Shown here: positions 54,311 through 62,586 of the stretch, in pieces
How positions within the stretch are numbered: the stretch's first letter is position 1
Layout: every line of letters starts with the position of its first letter
Assembly: GCF_009674625.1 (NCBI RefSeq)
Contig: NZ_WKJQ01000001.1
Location: 372,001 to 436,000, forward strand
Direction: 5' to 3'
DNA from: Haloferax marinum
Lineage (GTDB): Archaea; Halobacteriota; Halobacteria; Halobacteriales; Haloferacaceae
Length of the DNA: 64,000 bases
The notes under the pieces: model-generated
Seen by the model: only the letters and a program-made list of their open reading frames with translations
Told to the model about the DNA's origin: nothing
Databases searched by the model: none
Position numbers and translations under genes: made by a program

Positions 54311-54318
54311 GCTTATCA
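54311..54318 (+). promoter_or_regulatory. TATA-like element before the ABC ATPase gene
   Basis: gcttatca 24-31 bases before the ATG at 54342. It suggests the ABC genes can be transcribed apart from the binding-protein gene. Confidence 0.5.
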
Positions 54319-54341
54319 ACGAACCACAGGAATTCACACAT

Positions 54342-55919
54342 ATGGCCACAGCCGTCCATCTCGACGGAATTACCAAACGGTTCCCCGGCGTCATCGCTAA
54401 CGACGACGTGGACCTCTCCGTCGAGCGCGGGACTGTACACGCACTCCTCGGAGAGAACGGGGCCGGAAAGACGACGTTGATGAACGTCCTCTATGGCCTC
54501 TACCACCCAACCGAGGGCCGTGTCGTCATCGACGACGAGGAACGAACGTTCGAATCACCGCGGGATGCGATCGACGCCGGCGTCGGGATGATTCACCAGC
54601 ACTTCATGCTGGTCGACCCGATGACCGTCACGGAGAACATCACGCTCGGGAACGAACCAACGAAATGGGGCAATCTCGCCGTCGACAGAGACGCTGCCCG
54701 TGAGGCTGTCGTCGAACTCTCGGAGAAGTATGGGTTCGACGTCGACCCGGACGCCAGGGTCGAGGATATCTCTGTGGGCGAACAACAACGAGTCGAGATT
54801 TTGAAGGCACTCTATCGTGGTGCCGATATACTCATCCTCGACGAACCGACGGCGGTGCTGACGCCGCAGGAAGTCGAGGAACTGTTCGACGTTTTCGAAG
54901 AACTGACCGAGCAAGGCAAGACGATTATCTTCATCTCGCACAAGCTCGGAGAAGCGATGCGCGCCGCCGACGACATCACCGTCCTCCGAGACGGGAAGAA
55001 CGTCGGAACGGTGGCGGCCGAGGAGACGACTCGTGAGGACCTCGCCAACCTGATGGTCGGCCGTGAGGTCCTCCTCGACATCGAAAAGCCGCCGACAGAG
55101 ACGGGCGAAACCGTGCTGTCGGTGTCTGACCTCGCTGTCGACGACGACAGAGGCGTTCGCGCGGTCAACGACGTATCGTTCGACGTGAAAGCCGGCGAAG
55201 TCTTTGGTATCGCCGGCGTCGACGGCAACGGACAGTCACAACTCATCGAAGCGGTCACCGGACTTCGCAAACTGAAGCGCGGCAGTATCGTCTTCGACGG
55301 CGAAGACGTGACGAAGCGCCCACGCCGCGAACGCATCGAAAGCGGGATGGCGTACATCCCCGAGGACCGCCAAGAGCGCGGCCTCGTGATGGATTTCGAC
55401 CTCGTCGAGAACGCCATCCTCGGCAGTCAACACAGCCCCGAATTCGAATCGAACGGCCGAATCGACTGGGAGTCCACGCGAGGGCACGCCGAAGACATCA
55501 TCGAGAAGTACGACGTTCGACCGCCGAACCCGGAGGCCATCTCCGAATCGCTCTCCGGCGGGAACCAACAGAAGTTCATCGTCGGCCGCGAGTTCGAACG
55601 CGACCCGTCGTTGGTCGTCGCCGCACACCCGACTCGCGGTGTCGACGTCGGGTCTATCGAGTTCATCCACGAGCAACTCCTCGAACTTCGCAGTCGCGGC
55701 GTCGCGATTCTCCTCATCTCCTCGAAGTTAGACGAGGTGCAGGGACTCTCGGATAGACTCGGCGTCATGTACGAAGGAGACATCATCGACGTGGTAGACC
55801 CGACAGACACGACAGAAGAAGAACTCGGCCTCCTGATGGCCGGACAACACCCCGACGAGCACGACGACGCACCGACCCCGGACGTCGACGGCGTTGCCAC
55901 GGGCGGTGAGAACCGATGA
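54342..55919 (+). CDS. Nucleoside-type ABC importer, dual ATPase (RbsA/YufO-like)
   Basis: 525 aa with two fused ATP-binding domains. Domain 1: Walker A GENGAGKT at 37-44, signature ISVGEQQRVEI near 142-152, Walker B ILILDEPTAVLTP near 163-175. Domain 2: the site is GVDGNGQS near 291, a degenerate Walker A typical of the second half, but with signature LSGGNQQKFIVGRE near 405 and VVAAHPTRGVD. Found in BMP-type nucleoside importers. Overlaps the first permease gene by 4 bases. Confidence 0.94.
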   Translation: MATAVHLDGITKRFPGVIANDDVDLSVERGTVHALLGENGAGKTTLMNVLYGLYHPTEGRVVIDDEERTFESPRDAIDAGVGMIHQHFMLVDPMTVTENITLGNEPTKWGNLAVDRDAAREAVVELSEKYGFDVDPDARVEDISVGEQQRVEILKALYRGADILILDEPTAVLTPQEVEELFDVFEELTEQGKTIIFISHKLGEAMRAADDITVLRDGKNVGTVAAEETTREDLANLMVGREVLLDIEKPPTETGETVLSVSDLAVDDDRGVRAVNDVSFDVKAGEVFGIAGVDGNGQSQLIEAVTGLRKLKRGSIVFDGEDVTKRPRRERIESGMAYIPEDRQERGLVMDFDLVENAILGSQHSPEFESNGRIDWESTRGHAEDIIEKYDVRPPNPEAISESLSGGNQQKFIVGREFERDPSLVVAAHPTRGVDVGSIEFIHEQLLELRSRGVAILLISSKLDEVQGLSDRLGVMYEGDIIDVVDPTDTTEEELGLLMAGQHPDEHDDAPTPDVDGVATGGENR

Positions 55920-57202
55920 GCGCCGGTGACCGGGCACGGGACGTCCTCGCTCGCCTCGTCGACGCATCGGCGACCGAACGAATCCTCATCAGTCTCGCGT
56001 CGCTGGTCCTCGCAATCGCCGTGGGGACGGTGCTCATCCTCGTCGCTGGTCGGATGACGACGTGTTCTGCCCAATCTGCGGTCTACTACTTCAACGTCGG
56101 ATTCTGTTACGACCCGGTGTTGGTGTTCGACCGCTTGTTCTTGGGTGCACTCGGCGACCCATTCCGTGGTGGCTGGTCACCTGACGGGCAGTTCTCCATC
56201 GCGATGCGCGAGACGACGCTCCTGATATTCACGGGCCTGTCGGTCGCGATGGCGTTCCGCGCGGGTATCTTCAACATCGGGACGCAGGGACAGATGATCG
56301 TCGGTGGACTCGCCGCCGCGCTCGGCACCCTCTGGGCGTCGCCGTTCCTCTCGGGGACGGTCGGAACCCTCGTGTTGGTCCCGTTCGGCATCCTCGTTGG
56401 TGCCGTCTTCGGTGGACTCTACGGCATGATTCCGGGTCTCCTGAAGGCGTACGCGGAGGCAAACGAGGTCATCACGACCATCATGCTCAACTTCATCGCC
56501 GGCGGGGTGACGCTGTATCTCGTCAGCGACGTGTTCAAAGACCCCAACAGTCCGGCGAATCAGACCGTCCCGCTGCCCGATTACGCGCAGTTCCCTGCAG
56601 TGCTGTTCGGGAGTCGGCAGGACTTCTCGCTGTACGCCCTGCTGTTCGGTGTCGTCATGCTGTTCGCGCTGTACTACGTCCTCGAACACACCTCGTTCGG
56701 GTACGACGTCCGGACGAGTGGGATTCAACCCGAAGCGGCCGAGTACGGTGGCGTCGACGCCGCCAAGACCATCGTGTCGAGTTTCGCCCTCTCGGGTGCC
56801 CTCGGCGGTGTCGCGGGCGCGCTCTACGTGACGATGGTCATCGGCAAGTTCCAGGCAGGTGTGCCAGCCTACGGGTTCGACGGGATTACCGTCTCCATCC
56901 TTGCGGGCAACAACCCGCTCGGTGTCGGATTCGCCGCACTCCTGTTCGGTGTGCTGAAGAGCGGAACGACGGTCGTCCAGTTCGCGACCGACGTGCCGCC
57001 ACAACTCGTCGGTGTCCTGCGTGGACTCATCATCCTCTTCGTGGCGATGCCGGAGTTCTTCCGCCTCATCGGCCGGCGTCTCCTGCCGGAGGAAGACAAA
57101 TCTCGGGCCGTCGCCACCGACGGCGGTGAGCGAATCGCCGATTCGCGGGCCTCGTCGGACGGTCCGTCCGACGGCGGCGTCTCCGGAGGTGAAGACGAAT
57201 GA
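55916..57202 (+). CDS. Nucleoside-type ABC importer, permease 1 (YufP-like)
   Basis: 428 aa, overlapping both neighbours by 4 bases (ATGA). About ten helices; the permease signature is GLSVAMAFRAGIFNIGTQGQ, and EANEVITTIMLNFIAGGVTL and GYDVRTSGIQPEAAEYGGVD (the cytoplasmic EAA-like loop) follow the family. An insert with a cysteine pair (TTCSAQ and VGFCYD, near 50-65) lies in the first external loop. The C-terminal 40 residues are charged. Confidence 0.93.
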   Translation: MSAGDRARDVLARLVDASATERILISLASLVLAIAVGTVLILVAGRMTTCSAQSAVYYFNVGFCYDPVLVFDRLFLGALGDPFRGGWSPDGQFSIAMRETTLLIFTGLSVAMAFRAGIFNIGTQGQMIVGGLAAALGTLWASPFLSGTVGTLVLVPFGILVGAVFGGLYGMIPGLLKAYAEANEVITTIMLNFIAGGVTLYLVSDVFKDPNSPANQTVPLPDYAQFPAVLFGSRQDFSLYALLFGVVMLFALYYVLEHTSFGYDVRTSGIQPEAAEYGGVDAAKTIVSSFALSGALGGVAGALYVTMVIGKFQAGVPAYGFDGITVSILAGNNPLGVGFAALLFGVLKSGTTVVQFATDVPPQLVGVLRGLIILFVAMPEFFRLIGRRLLPEEDKSRAVATDGGERIADSRASSDGPSDGGVSGGEDE

Positions 57203-58278
57203 GTGAAGAAAACACCACGACACTGTTTGGAAGAGACCTCGGCGGGTTCTCCTCGCGAGCACCCGCTGTCGCCGTCGCAGTCGGTGGCCTCCTCGCCATC
57301 TTCCTGTTCGGCCTCATCTTCCCCGAATCGATTGCAGGAACGCTCACCGACATCCTGACGAGCGAAGGGACGCTCTCTTCGGCGCTTCGACTGTCGGTTC
57401 CCATCGCCCTCGCGGCACTCGGCGGTATCTTCGCGGAGAAGTCCGGTGTCATCAACATCGGTCTGGAAGGCCTGCTCATCATCTCGGCGTTCACCGCCAT
57501 CTACGTCACCGACATCACCGGTGGTGTCTGGGTTGGCTTCGCCGGCGGCGTCGTCGCCAGCGTGCTTCTCGCACTGCTGTTCGCCGTCGTCGTCATCGAG
57601 TTCCGCGCGGACCAGATTATCGCTGGCCTCGCCGTCTGGCTTATCGCGCTCGGTCTCGCACCGTTCGCCTCCCAAGTCATCTACGGTCGCCCGAACTCCC
57701 CGAGCGTCGACACGCCCGGCACCATCACCATCCCGGTGCTGTCGGACATCCCGTTCTTCGGCGCGTTGTTCGACGCCTCGCCGACGGTCTATCTGATGTT
57801 CCTCGCCGTCGGCCTCTCGTGGTACGTCCTCAACCGGACGACGTTCGGTCGCTGGGTTCGTGCCAGCGGTGAGAACCCCAAGGCACTCGACACCGCCGGT
57901 GTCAACGTCTCGCGCATCCGTTATGCGGCCGTCCTCCTATCGGGCGTCCTCGCTGGGATGGGCGGCGCGGCACTGTCGCTCGACCTCGGCCAGTTCACTG
58001 GCAACGGGCCGACGATGGTCAACGGGAAAGGGTTCATCGCCATCGTGGCGTACCTCTTCGGCAACTACAACCCGGTCGGCGCGTTCTTCTCGACGCTCCT
58101 GTTCGCCGGACTCGACGCGATGCAGACCGTCTTACAACTGCAGGGTATCGGACTGCCGCGACAGCTCATCCGTATCATCCCGTTCGTGATGGTCATCATC
58201 GTCCTCGCGTTCGTCGGCCGCACCCGTATCCCGGCGGCGGCAGGCGAGCACTACGACACGGGTGACGACAACCGATAG
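57199..58278 (+). CDS. Nucleoside-type ABC importer, permease 2 (YufQ-like)
   Basis: 359 aa. Signature ALGGIFAEKSGVINIGLEGL and IIAFTAIYV-like first helices, FRADQIIAGLAVWLIALGLA, the loop RWVRASGENPKALDTAGVNV and helices to 350 ending NR. It forms the second half of the channel with permease 1. The DNA at its stop codon is the first unit of a 32-bp tandem repeat. Confidence 0.93.
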   Translation: MSEENTTTLFGRDLGGFSSRAPAVAVAVGGLLAIFLFGLIFPESIAGTLTDILTSEGTLSSALRLSVPIALAALGGIFAEKSGVINIGLEGLLIISAFTAIYVTDITGGVWVGFAGGVVASVLLALLFAVVVIEFRADQIIAGLAVWLIALGLAPFASQVIYGRPNSPSVDTPGTITIPVLSDIPFFGALFDASPTVYLMFLAVGLSWYVLNRTTFGRWVRASGENPKALDTAGVNVSRIRYAAVLLSGVLAGMGGAALSLDLGQFTGNGPTMVNGKGFIAIVAYLFGNYNPVGAFFSTLLFAGLDAMQTVLQLQGIGLPRQLIRIIPFVMVIIVLAFVGRTRIPAAAGEHYDTGDDNR

Positions 58279-58368
58279 TTTGGGCCTCCGGTAATCCGGC
58301 CCGCCGATAATTTGGGCCTCCGGTAATCCGGCCCGCCGATAATTTGGGCCTCCGGTAATCCGGGCCCG
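58272..58368. repeat. 32-bp tandem repeat, 3 copies, starting at the permease stop codon
   Basis: Units at 58272-58303, 58304-58335 and 58336-58368 (core gggcctccggtaatccgg, itself nearly palindromic: ggcctccggtaatccggccc). The first unit includes the TAG stop of the permease gene at 58276-58278. It may act as a terminator. The remaining gap to 58542 shows no further gene. Confidence 0.9.
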
Positions 58369-58542
58369 ATTTTCGCTCTTCTGCGTTTCCGCTCGACGCA
58401 CTACTCTCCCGAAAACACCCACCTCACTCCCTGAGTCTCCCGTCTGAGCTCGTTCTCGTCGGGCGTACCTGTCTACCGATTGACGCACGAACAACCGATG
58501 CGGGAGTAAAGAGTTTTCAGCCCACGATATGCAGGTGATACC

Positions 58543-59913
58543 ATGTCCGCACACGAGTATGATGTGGTGGTCGTCGGCGCAGGTACCTCTGGGTGCTACG
58601 CCGCCGCGACTATCGCACGAGATGGCTACGACGTAGCCATCGTCGAGCGAAAGAACGAGGAAGACGCAGGCCACATCGCCTGCGGTGACGCCCTGAAAGG
58701 CGCGAACGACTTCCCAGAAGCGATTCCGAAGTCGAAGATAGAACCCGCCTTCACGAACACCGAAGTCGACCACGGTCGGTTCGAGATTCCGCAAGAAGAC
58801 ACCGTCCTCGACATCCCCGTCCCCGGCGAGCTCGCCGTCATCGACCGCTGGGAGTACGGCCGCCTCATCATCGAGGGCGCAGACGAAGCGGGCGTCGAGT
58901 TCTACTACGACACCGTCGTCCAGGACGTGCTTCAGGACGACGACGGCACCGTCACGGGCATCACTGGCAAGCGCAAGGGCGAGGACGTCCAGTTCGACGC
59001 GACCATCGTCATCGACGGCGCAGGGTCGCTGTCGCTCCTGCAGGACAAGGTGGACTTCTCCGGGTCTACGTTCGACACCAACGTCTCGTACTCTCATTTC
59101 TCCTCTGCGTACCGCGAAGTCGTCGAAGTGCAGGAACCCGTCGAGTGGTCCGACGCACTCGTGTTCAAGCCGGCCGATATCGCGGCAGGCTACGTCTGGT
59201 ACTTCCCCCGGACGGACACCATCATCAACGCCGGGCTCGGCTTCCAGATGACCGAAGAACCGATGAAGCTCGTCGACGACCTGAAGAAGGACCTGCGCAA
59301 CCGCGAGGAGTTCGAGGGCGCAGAAGTCATCGACAAACTCGGTGCCGCGCTCCCGACGCGCCGACCGTACGACTCTGCGACCGCACCCGGCTACATGGCC
59401 GTCGGTGACGCCGCAGCACACGTCAACCCGACGACGGGCGGCGGTATCGCCGGTGCGGCCTACGCTGGTTCGTACGCTGGCGAACAGGCAGTCATCGCCC
59501 TCGAAGAAGGCGACGTGAGCGAAGAGATACTCTGGCGGTACAACCAGCGCGTCATGGACCACTTCGGTGGCCGCTACGCCAGCCTCGACGTGTACAACAT
59601 CCTCTCGACGGCCGTCGACGTCGACGACCTGATGGGTCTCATCGCCTCGCTGCCGGGCGAGAAGCTCGCCGAAGCGCTCTACTCCGGGACGACCTCGTTC
59701 GGTCCGCTCCTCCTCGTCCAGACCGCCGCTTCGAGCTTCGGTCACTGGCGACAGATTCTGAACTTCTACCGAGTGAAGCAACTCGCCGACGAACTGCTGA
59801 CCCACTACGAGCGCTATCCGAGTCGGCCGAGTGCCCTCGCCGGCTGGCAAGACGAGCGGGACCGCATCATGGAAGACATCTACGAACTCACGGGCGCGGA
59901 TCCGAAGTACTGA
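58543..59913 (+). CDS. Geranylgeranyl reductase family protein
   Basis: 456 aa. FAD-binding DVVVVGAGTSGCYAAATIAR at 7-26 with the family's ERKNEEDAGHIACGDALKG and a second motif GYMAVGDAAAHVNPTTGGGI near 285. The family reduces the double bonds of geranylgeranyl chains in archaeal membrane lipids (digeranylgeranylglycerophospholipid reductase) or in quinones. Longer than the crystal-structure enzyme by about 50 residues at the C-terminus. With the UbiA gene at 19250 it belongs to lipid synthesis. Confidence 0.9.
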   Translation: MSAHEYDVVVVGAGTSGCYAAATIARDGYDVAIVERKNEEDAGHIACGDALKGANDFPEAIPKSKIEPAFTNTEVDHGRFEIPQEDTVLDIPVPGELAVIDRWEYGRLIIEGADEAGVEFYYDTVVQDVLQDDDGTVTGITGKRKGEDVQFDATIVIDGAGSLSLLQDKVDFSGSTFDTNVSYSHFSSAYREVVEVQEPVEWSDALVFKPADIAAGYVWYFPRTDTIINAGLGFQMTEEPMKLVDDLKKDLRNREEFEGAEVIDKLGAALPTRRPYDSATAPGYMAVGDAAAHVNPTTGGGIAGAAYAGSYAGEQAVIALEEGDVSEEILWRYNQRVMDHFGGRYASLDVYNILSTAVDVDDLMGLIASLPGEKLAEALYSGTTSFGPLLLVQTAASSFGHWRQILNFYRVKQLADELLTHYERYPSRPSALAGWQDERDRIMEDIYELTGADPKY

Positions 59914-61081
59914 CCTCGTCGGGACGCGCGACGTCTCGGAACTCGAACCGAACCCCTCCTGACTCTCCGCTCGTCGCAGTGACTGACCAGCCGTGGGCGT
60001 CGGCGACGCCCGAGACGATTGCGAGGCCGAGGCCGGTCCCGTCGGGGTCGGTCGTGTAGCCGGATTCGAAGACCCGTTCTTGTTCTTCCGGCGGAATGCC
60101 GGGACCGTCGTCTTCGACGAAGAAGCCGTCGTCGAGTGGGCCGACACGAACGTGGACGCCCGACGTACTGTGTTCGACAGCGATGTCGGACGGTGAGTCG
60201 TCGTCTACCGGACCGCCTCCGTCGGCGGTCGGTGTGGCTGGCCCGTTCGACGCGCTGCCCACGCCGGAGTCTGCCGCCGAGCGCCCGCTGGTCGAGGCAG
60301 AGGCGTGCTCGACTGAATTCCGAAAGAGGTTCTCGAAGACCGCCGTGAGTCGCTCGGGGTCGGCGACGAGTGTCGTGTCCGACTCGACGGTGAGGCCAGC
60401 GGCGTCGAGGTCGGTGTTGGCCACGGCGTCCGCGGCGACGCTCGCGAGTCCGACCGGTTCGGTCTCACCCACCGCCTCGCCGGTTCGAGCGAGTTCCAGC
60501 ACGTCTTGTATGAGCGCCTCCATCCGGTCGTGCGCGTCGGCGACCGTCGAGAGATGTTCGTAGCCGTGTCCCTCACGCGCGAGTTCGAGACGCATCTGAG
60601 CGACGTTCAGGGGGTTGCGCAGGTCGTGGCTGACGACGGACGCGAACTGGTCGAGTCGCTCGTTTTGTCGCTCGAGTTTCGCTTCGTGAGCGTCGCGCTG
60701 GGCGTTCCATCGAACGGCGCCGACCGTGAGTGCGAGCGCTCCGGCCAACAGCACACCGTCTTCGAAGACGAGTGAGAACAGTTCGGGTTGGGCGACGACT
60801 TCGTCGAGCGCGTCGGTCGTGGCGTAGACGCAGACGAGAACCGACCCGGCGTAGAGTGGGCGCCAGACACGTTGGTACTCGCGAATACTGGCGAGGGCAA
60901 TCGACCCGACGAGTAGAACCGGGACGAGCAAGAGTTCGAAGACGAAGCGCCCCCACGAGGCGTCCGAAGTGCTGGGAAAGACGAGGAACTGGATACTGGC
61001 GACTCCGACGACGACCACGAGCACGGCGAGGGTCGGTCGGAGGCCAACGTCCTCTGTCGATTCACTTCGGAGCGGCCCCAT
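59888..61081 (-). CDS. Membrane-bound sensor histidine kinase
   Basis: 397 aa. Four hydrophobic segments in residues 15-125, a coiled stretch (AHEAKLERQNERLDQ), H-box ASVVSHDLRNPLN with the phosphoacceptor His152, N-box AVFENLFRNSVEHA near 235, and G-boxes VEDDGPGIPPEEQERVFE and GTGLGLAIV near 335 and 365. An Ala/Ser/Gly-rich insert lies at about 250-285. No response regulator is adjacent. The end overlaps the reductase gene by 26 bases on the opposite strand. Confidence 0.92.
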   Translation of the reverse strand: MGPLRSESTEDVGLRPTLAVLVVVVGVASIQFLVFPSTSDASWGRFVFELLLVPVLLVGSIALASIREYQRVWRPLYAGSVLVCVYATTDALDEVVAQPELFSLVFEDGVLLAGALALTVGAVRWNAQRDAHEAKLERQNERLDQFASVVSHDLRNPLNVAQMRLELAREGHGYEHLSTVADAHDRMEALIQDVLELARTGEAVGETEPVGLASVAADAVANTDLDAAGLTVESDTTLVADPERLTAVFENLFRNSVEHASASTSGRSAADSGVGSASNGPATPTADGGGPVDDDSPSDIAVEHSTSGVHVRVGPLDDGFFVEDDGPGIPPEEQERVFESGYTTDPDGTGLGLAIVSGVADAHGWSVTATSGESGGVRFEFRDVARPDEVSTSDPRP

Positions 61082-61179
61082 CGCTGGCGGCTATGCACGG
61101 GGGGGACAAATAAGCGCTGGCGGTTTCCCACCAGCTCAGATTGTTGTCAACTCCACATCAACTCTACAAACCTGCCGAC

Positions 61180-62463
61180 TCAGGGCTGTTCTCCGGCGAT
61201 ACGGTCGATACTTCCAGCGATGACGTCGATGGCGATGCGGATGGTCTCTTCGTCTACGTCGAACGTTCGGGTGTGATGGCCGCCAGGGTGGTCGGTGCCG
61301 ACGCCGACGTACGCGGCGAGACCGCCGTGGTCTTGAACGTGCTGCATGAGGTAGGTAGCGTCTTCGCTCCCGCCCAGGTCGTCGCTTTCGAGAATCGACT
61401 CGACGCCCTCGACACCCGCGCTGACGTCGCCGACGATGGTTTTGAGTGCGTCGTCACTTCGGGCGCTCGGTGCTTTACCTTCGACCGAGATATCGACCGT
61501 ACAGTCGTGCATCGTGGCGGCCGACTCGATGACCGTGTGGGCGCGTTCTTCCATGTACTCCATGAGTTCGGTCGTCTCCCCGCGAACTTCGCCTTCGATG
61601 AACGACTCTTCGGCGACGATGTTCGTGGCCGTGCCGCCACCCATCACACCGACGTTGACGCGGGTCGCACCGTCGGAGTGCCGAGAGATACCGTAGAGGT
61701 TCTGGGTGGCCGTCGCCGCGGCGAGGTTGGCGTTGTTCCCTTCTTCTGGCTTCGCACCTGCGTGGGCCGGTGCGCCAGTGAACTCCGCGCGGAAGTGCGA
61801 GACTGCGAGGAAGCCATCGACCCCGCAGACGATTTCGCCCGTCGGGTGGTCGAGGCCGACGTGGAGTGCGAGGAGGTAGTCAACGTCGTCGAGGAGGCCG
61901 CCTTTCGCGACGGCGTTTCCGCCGGCGATCATCTCTTCGCTCGGTTGGAAGAACAGCTTGAACGTCCCTTCGAAGTCGGATGCGGCGACGGCGTCGAGCA
62001 CACCGAGCCCGATAGTCGCGTGGGCGTCGTGTCCGCAGGCGTGCATGAACCCCTCGTTCTCGGAACGGAACCCCTCCGACGCAGGCACGTGGTCGTCTTC
62101 ACCAGATTCCGTGATTGGGAGTGCGTCGATGTCGACGCGCAAGCCGATGGTGGGGCCGTCTCCGCGTTCGAGGACGGCCGCTGCACCGGTGAACCCGCCG
62201 GCGAGGCGTTCGAGGATGTCTTCTCGCGCGCCTGCCGCGCGTGCCCGCTCGTACCACTCGTCGAGTGAGTCGTCGTCGGGGACGGCCATCCGTTCGTCTG
62301 CTGCGAGTATCTCGGGGCCGACGTAGAGGGCGTCGAGGTCGCGCGTCTCCAGTTCGTCTACGATTCGGGCGGTGGTGTAGAACTCGCGCCAGGCGGGTTC
62401 TGGGTGTCGGTGGAGGTCGCGTCGGAACGAAACGAGGTCCTCGAAAGGTGCCTGTCGACTCAT
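61180..62463 (-). CDS. M20 family amidohydrolase (aminobenzoyl-glutamate-type)
   Basis: 427 aa from MSRQAPFEDLVSFRRDLHRH (ATG 62463). Metal-binding motifs: MHACGHDAHATIGLG near 145 and FFQPSEEMIAGGNA near 180; TGAPAHAGAKPEEGNNANLA near 240 belongs to the lid domain, and YVGVGTDHPGGHHT near the end. Closest to AbgA/HipO-like hydrolases that cleave N-acyl amino acids. A longer N-terminal frame exists but has no family similarity. Divergent from the antiporter gene. Confidence 0.92.
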   Translation of the reverse strand: MSRQAPFEDLVSFRRDLHRHPEPAWREFYTTARIVDELETRDLDALYVGPEILAADERMAVPDDDSLDEWYERARAAGAREDILERLAGGFTGAAAVLERGDGPTIGLRVDIDALPITESGEDDHVPASEGFRSENEGFMHACGHDAHATIGLGVLDAVAASDFEGTFKLFFQPSEEMIAGGNAVAKGGLLDDVDYLLALHVGLDHPTGEIVCGVDGFLAVSHFRAEFTGAPAHAGAKPEEGNNANLAAATATQNLYGISRHSDGATRVNVGVMGGGTATNIVAEESFIEGEVRGETTELMEYMEERAHTVIESAATMHDCTVDISVEGKAPSARSDDALKTIVGDVSAGVEGVESILESDDLGGSEDATYLMQHVQDHGGLAAYVGVGTDHPGGHHTRTFDVDEETIRIAIDVIAGSIDRIAGEQP

Positions 62464-62555
62464 GCTCGAAATTCTCCATCGCCGCTGATAAACGCTCGTG
62501 ACAGCGAAGGAGTAAACTCGAATTTTGGAGAAATCGTTGGAGGCAATTCGTGTAT

Positions 62556-62563
62556 CTTTTATT
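62556..62563 (+). promoter_or_regulatory. TATA box of the NhaC-type antiporter
   Basis: cttttatt 24-31 bases before the ATG at 62587, standard leaderless spacing. Confidence 0.65.
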
Positions 62564-62586
62564 CTCGACCGAAAGTGACACAGACG

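Noticed and set aside
58132..60147. 671-codon open frame on the minus strand across the permease end, repeats and geranylgeranyl reductase
   Set aside because: It is antisense to two clear genes and has Arg/Val/Asp-rich shadow composition with no motif; high-GC genomes give long antisense frames.
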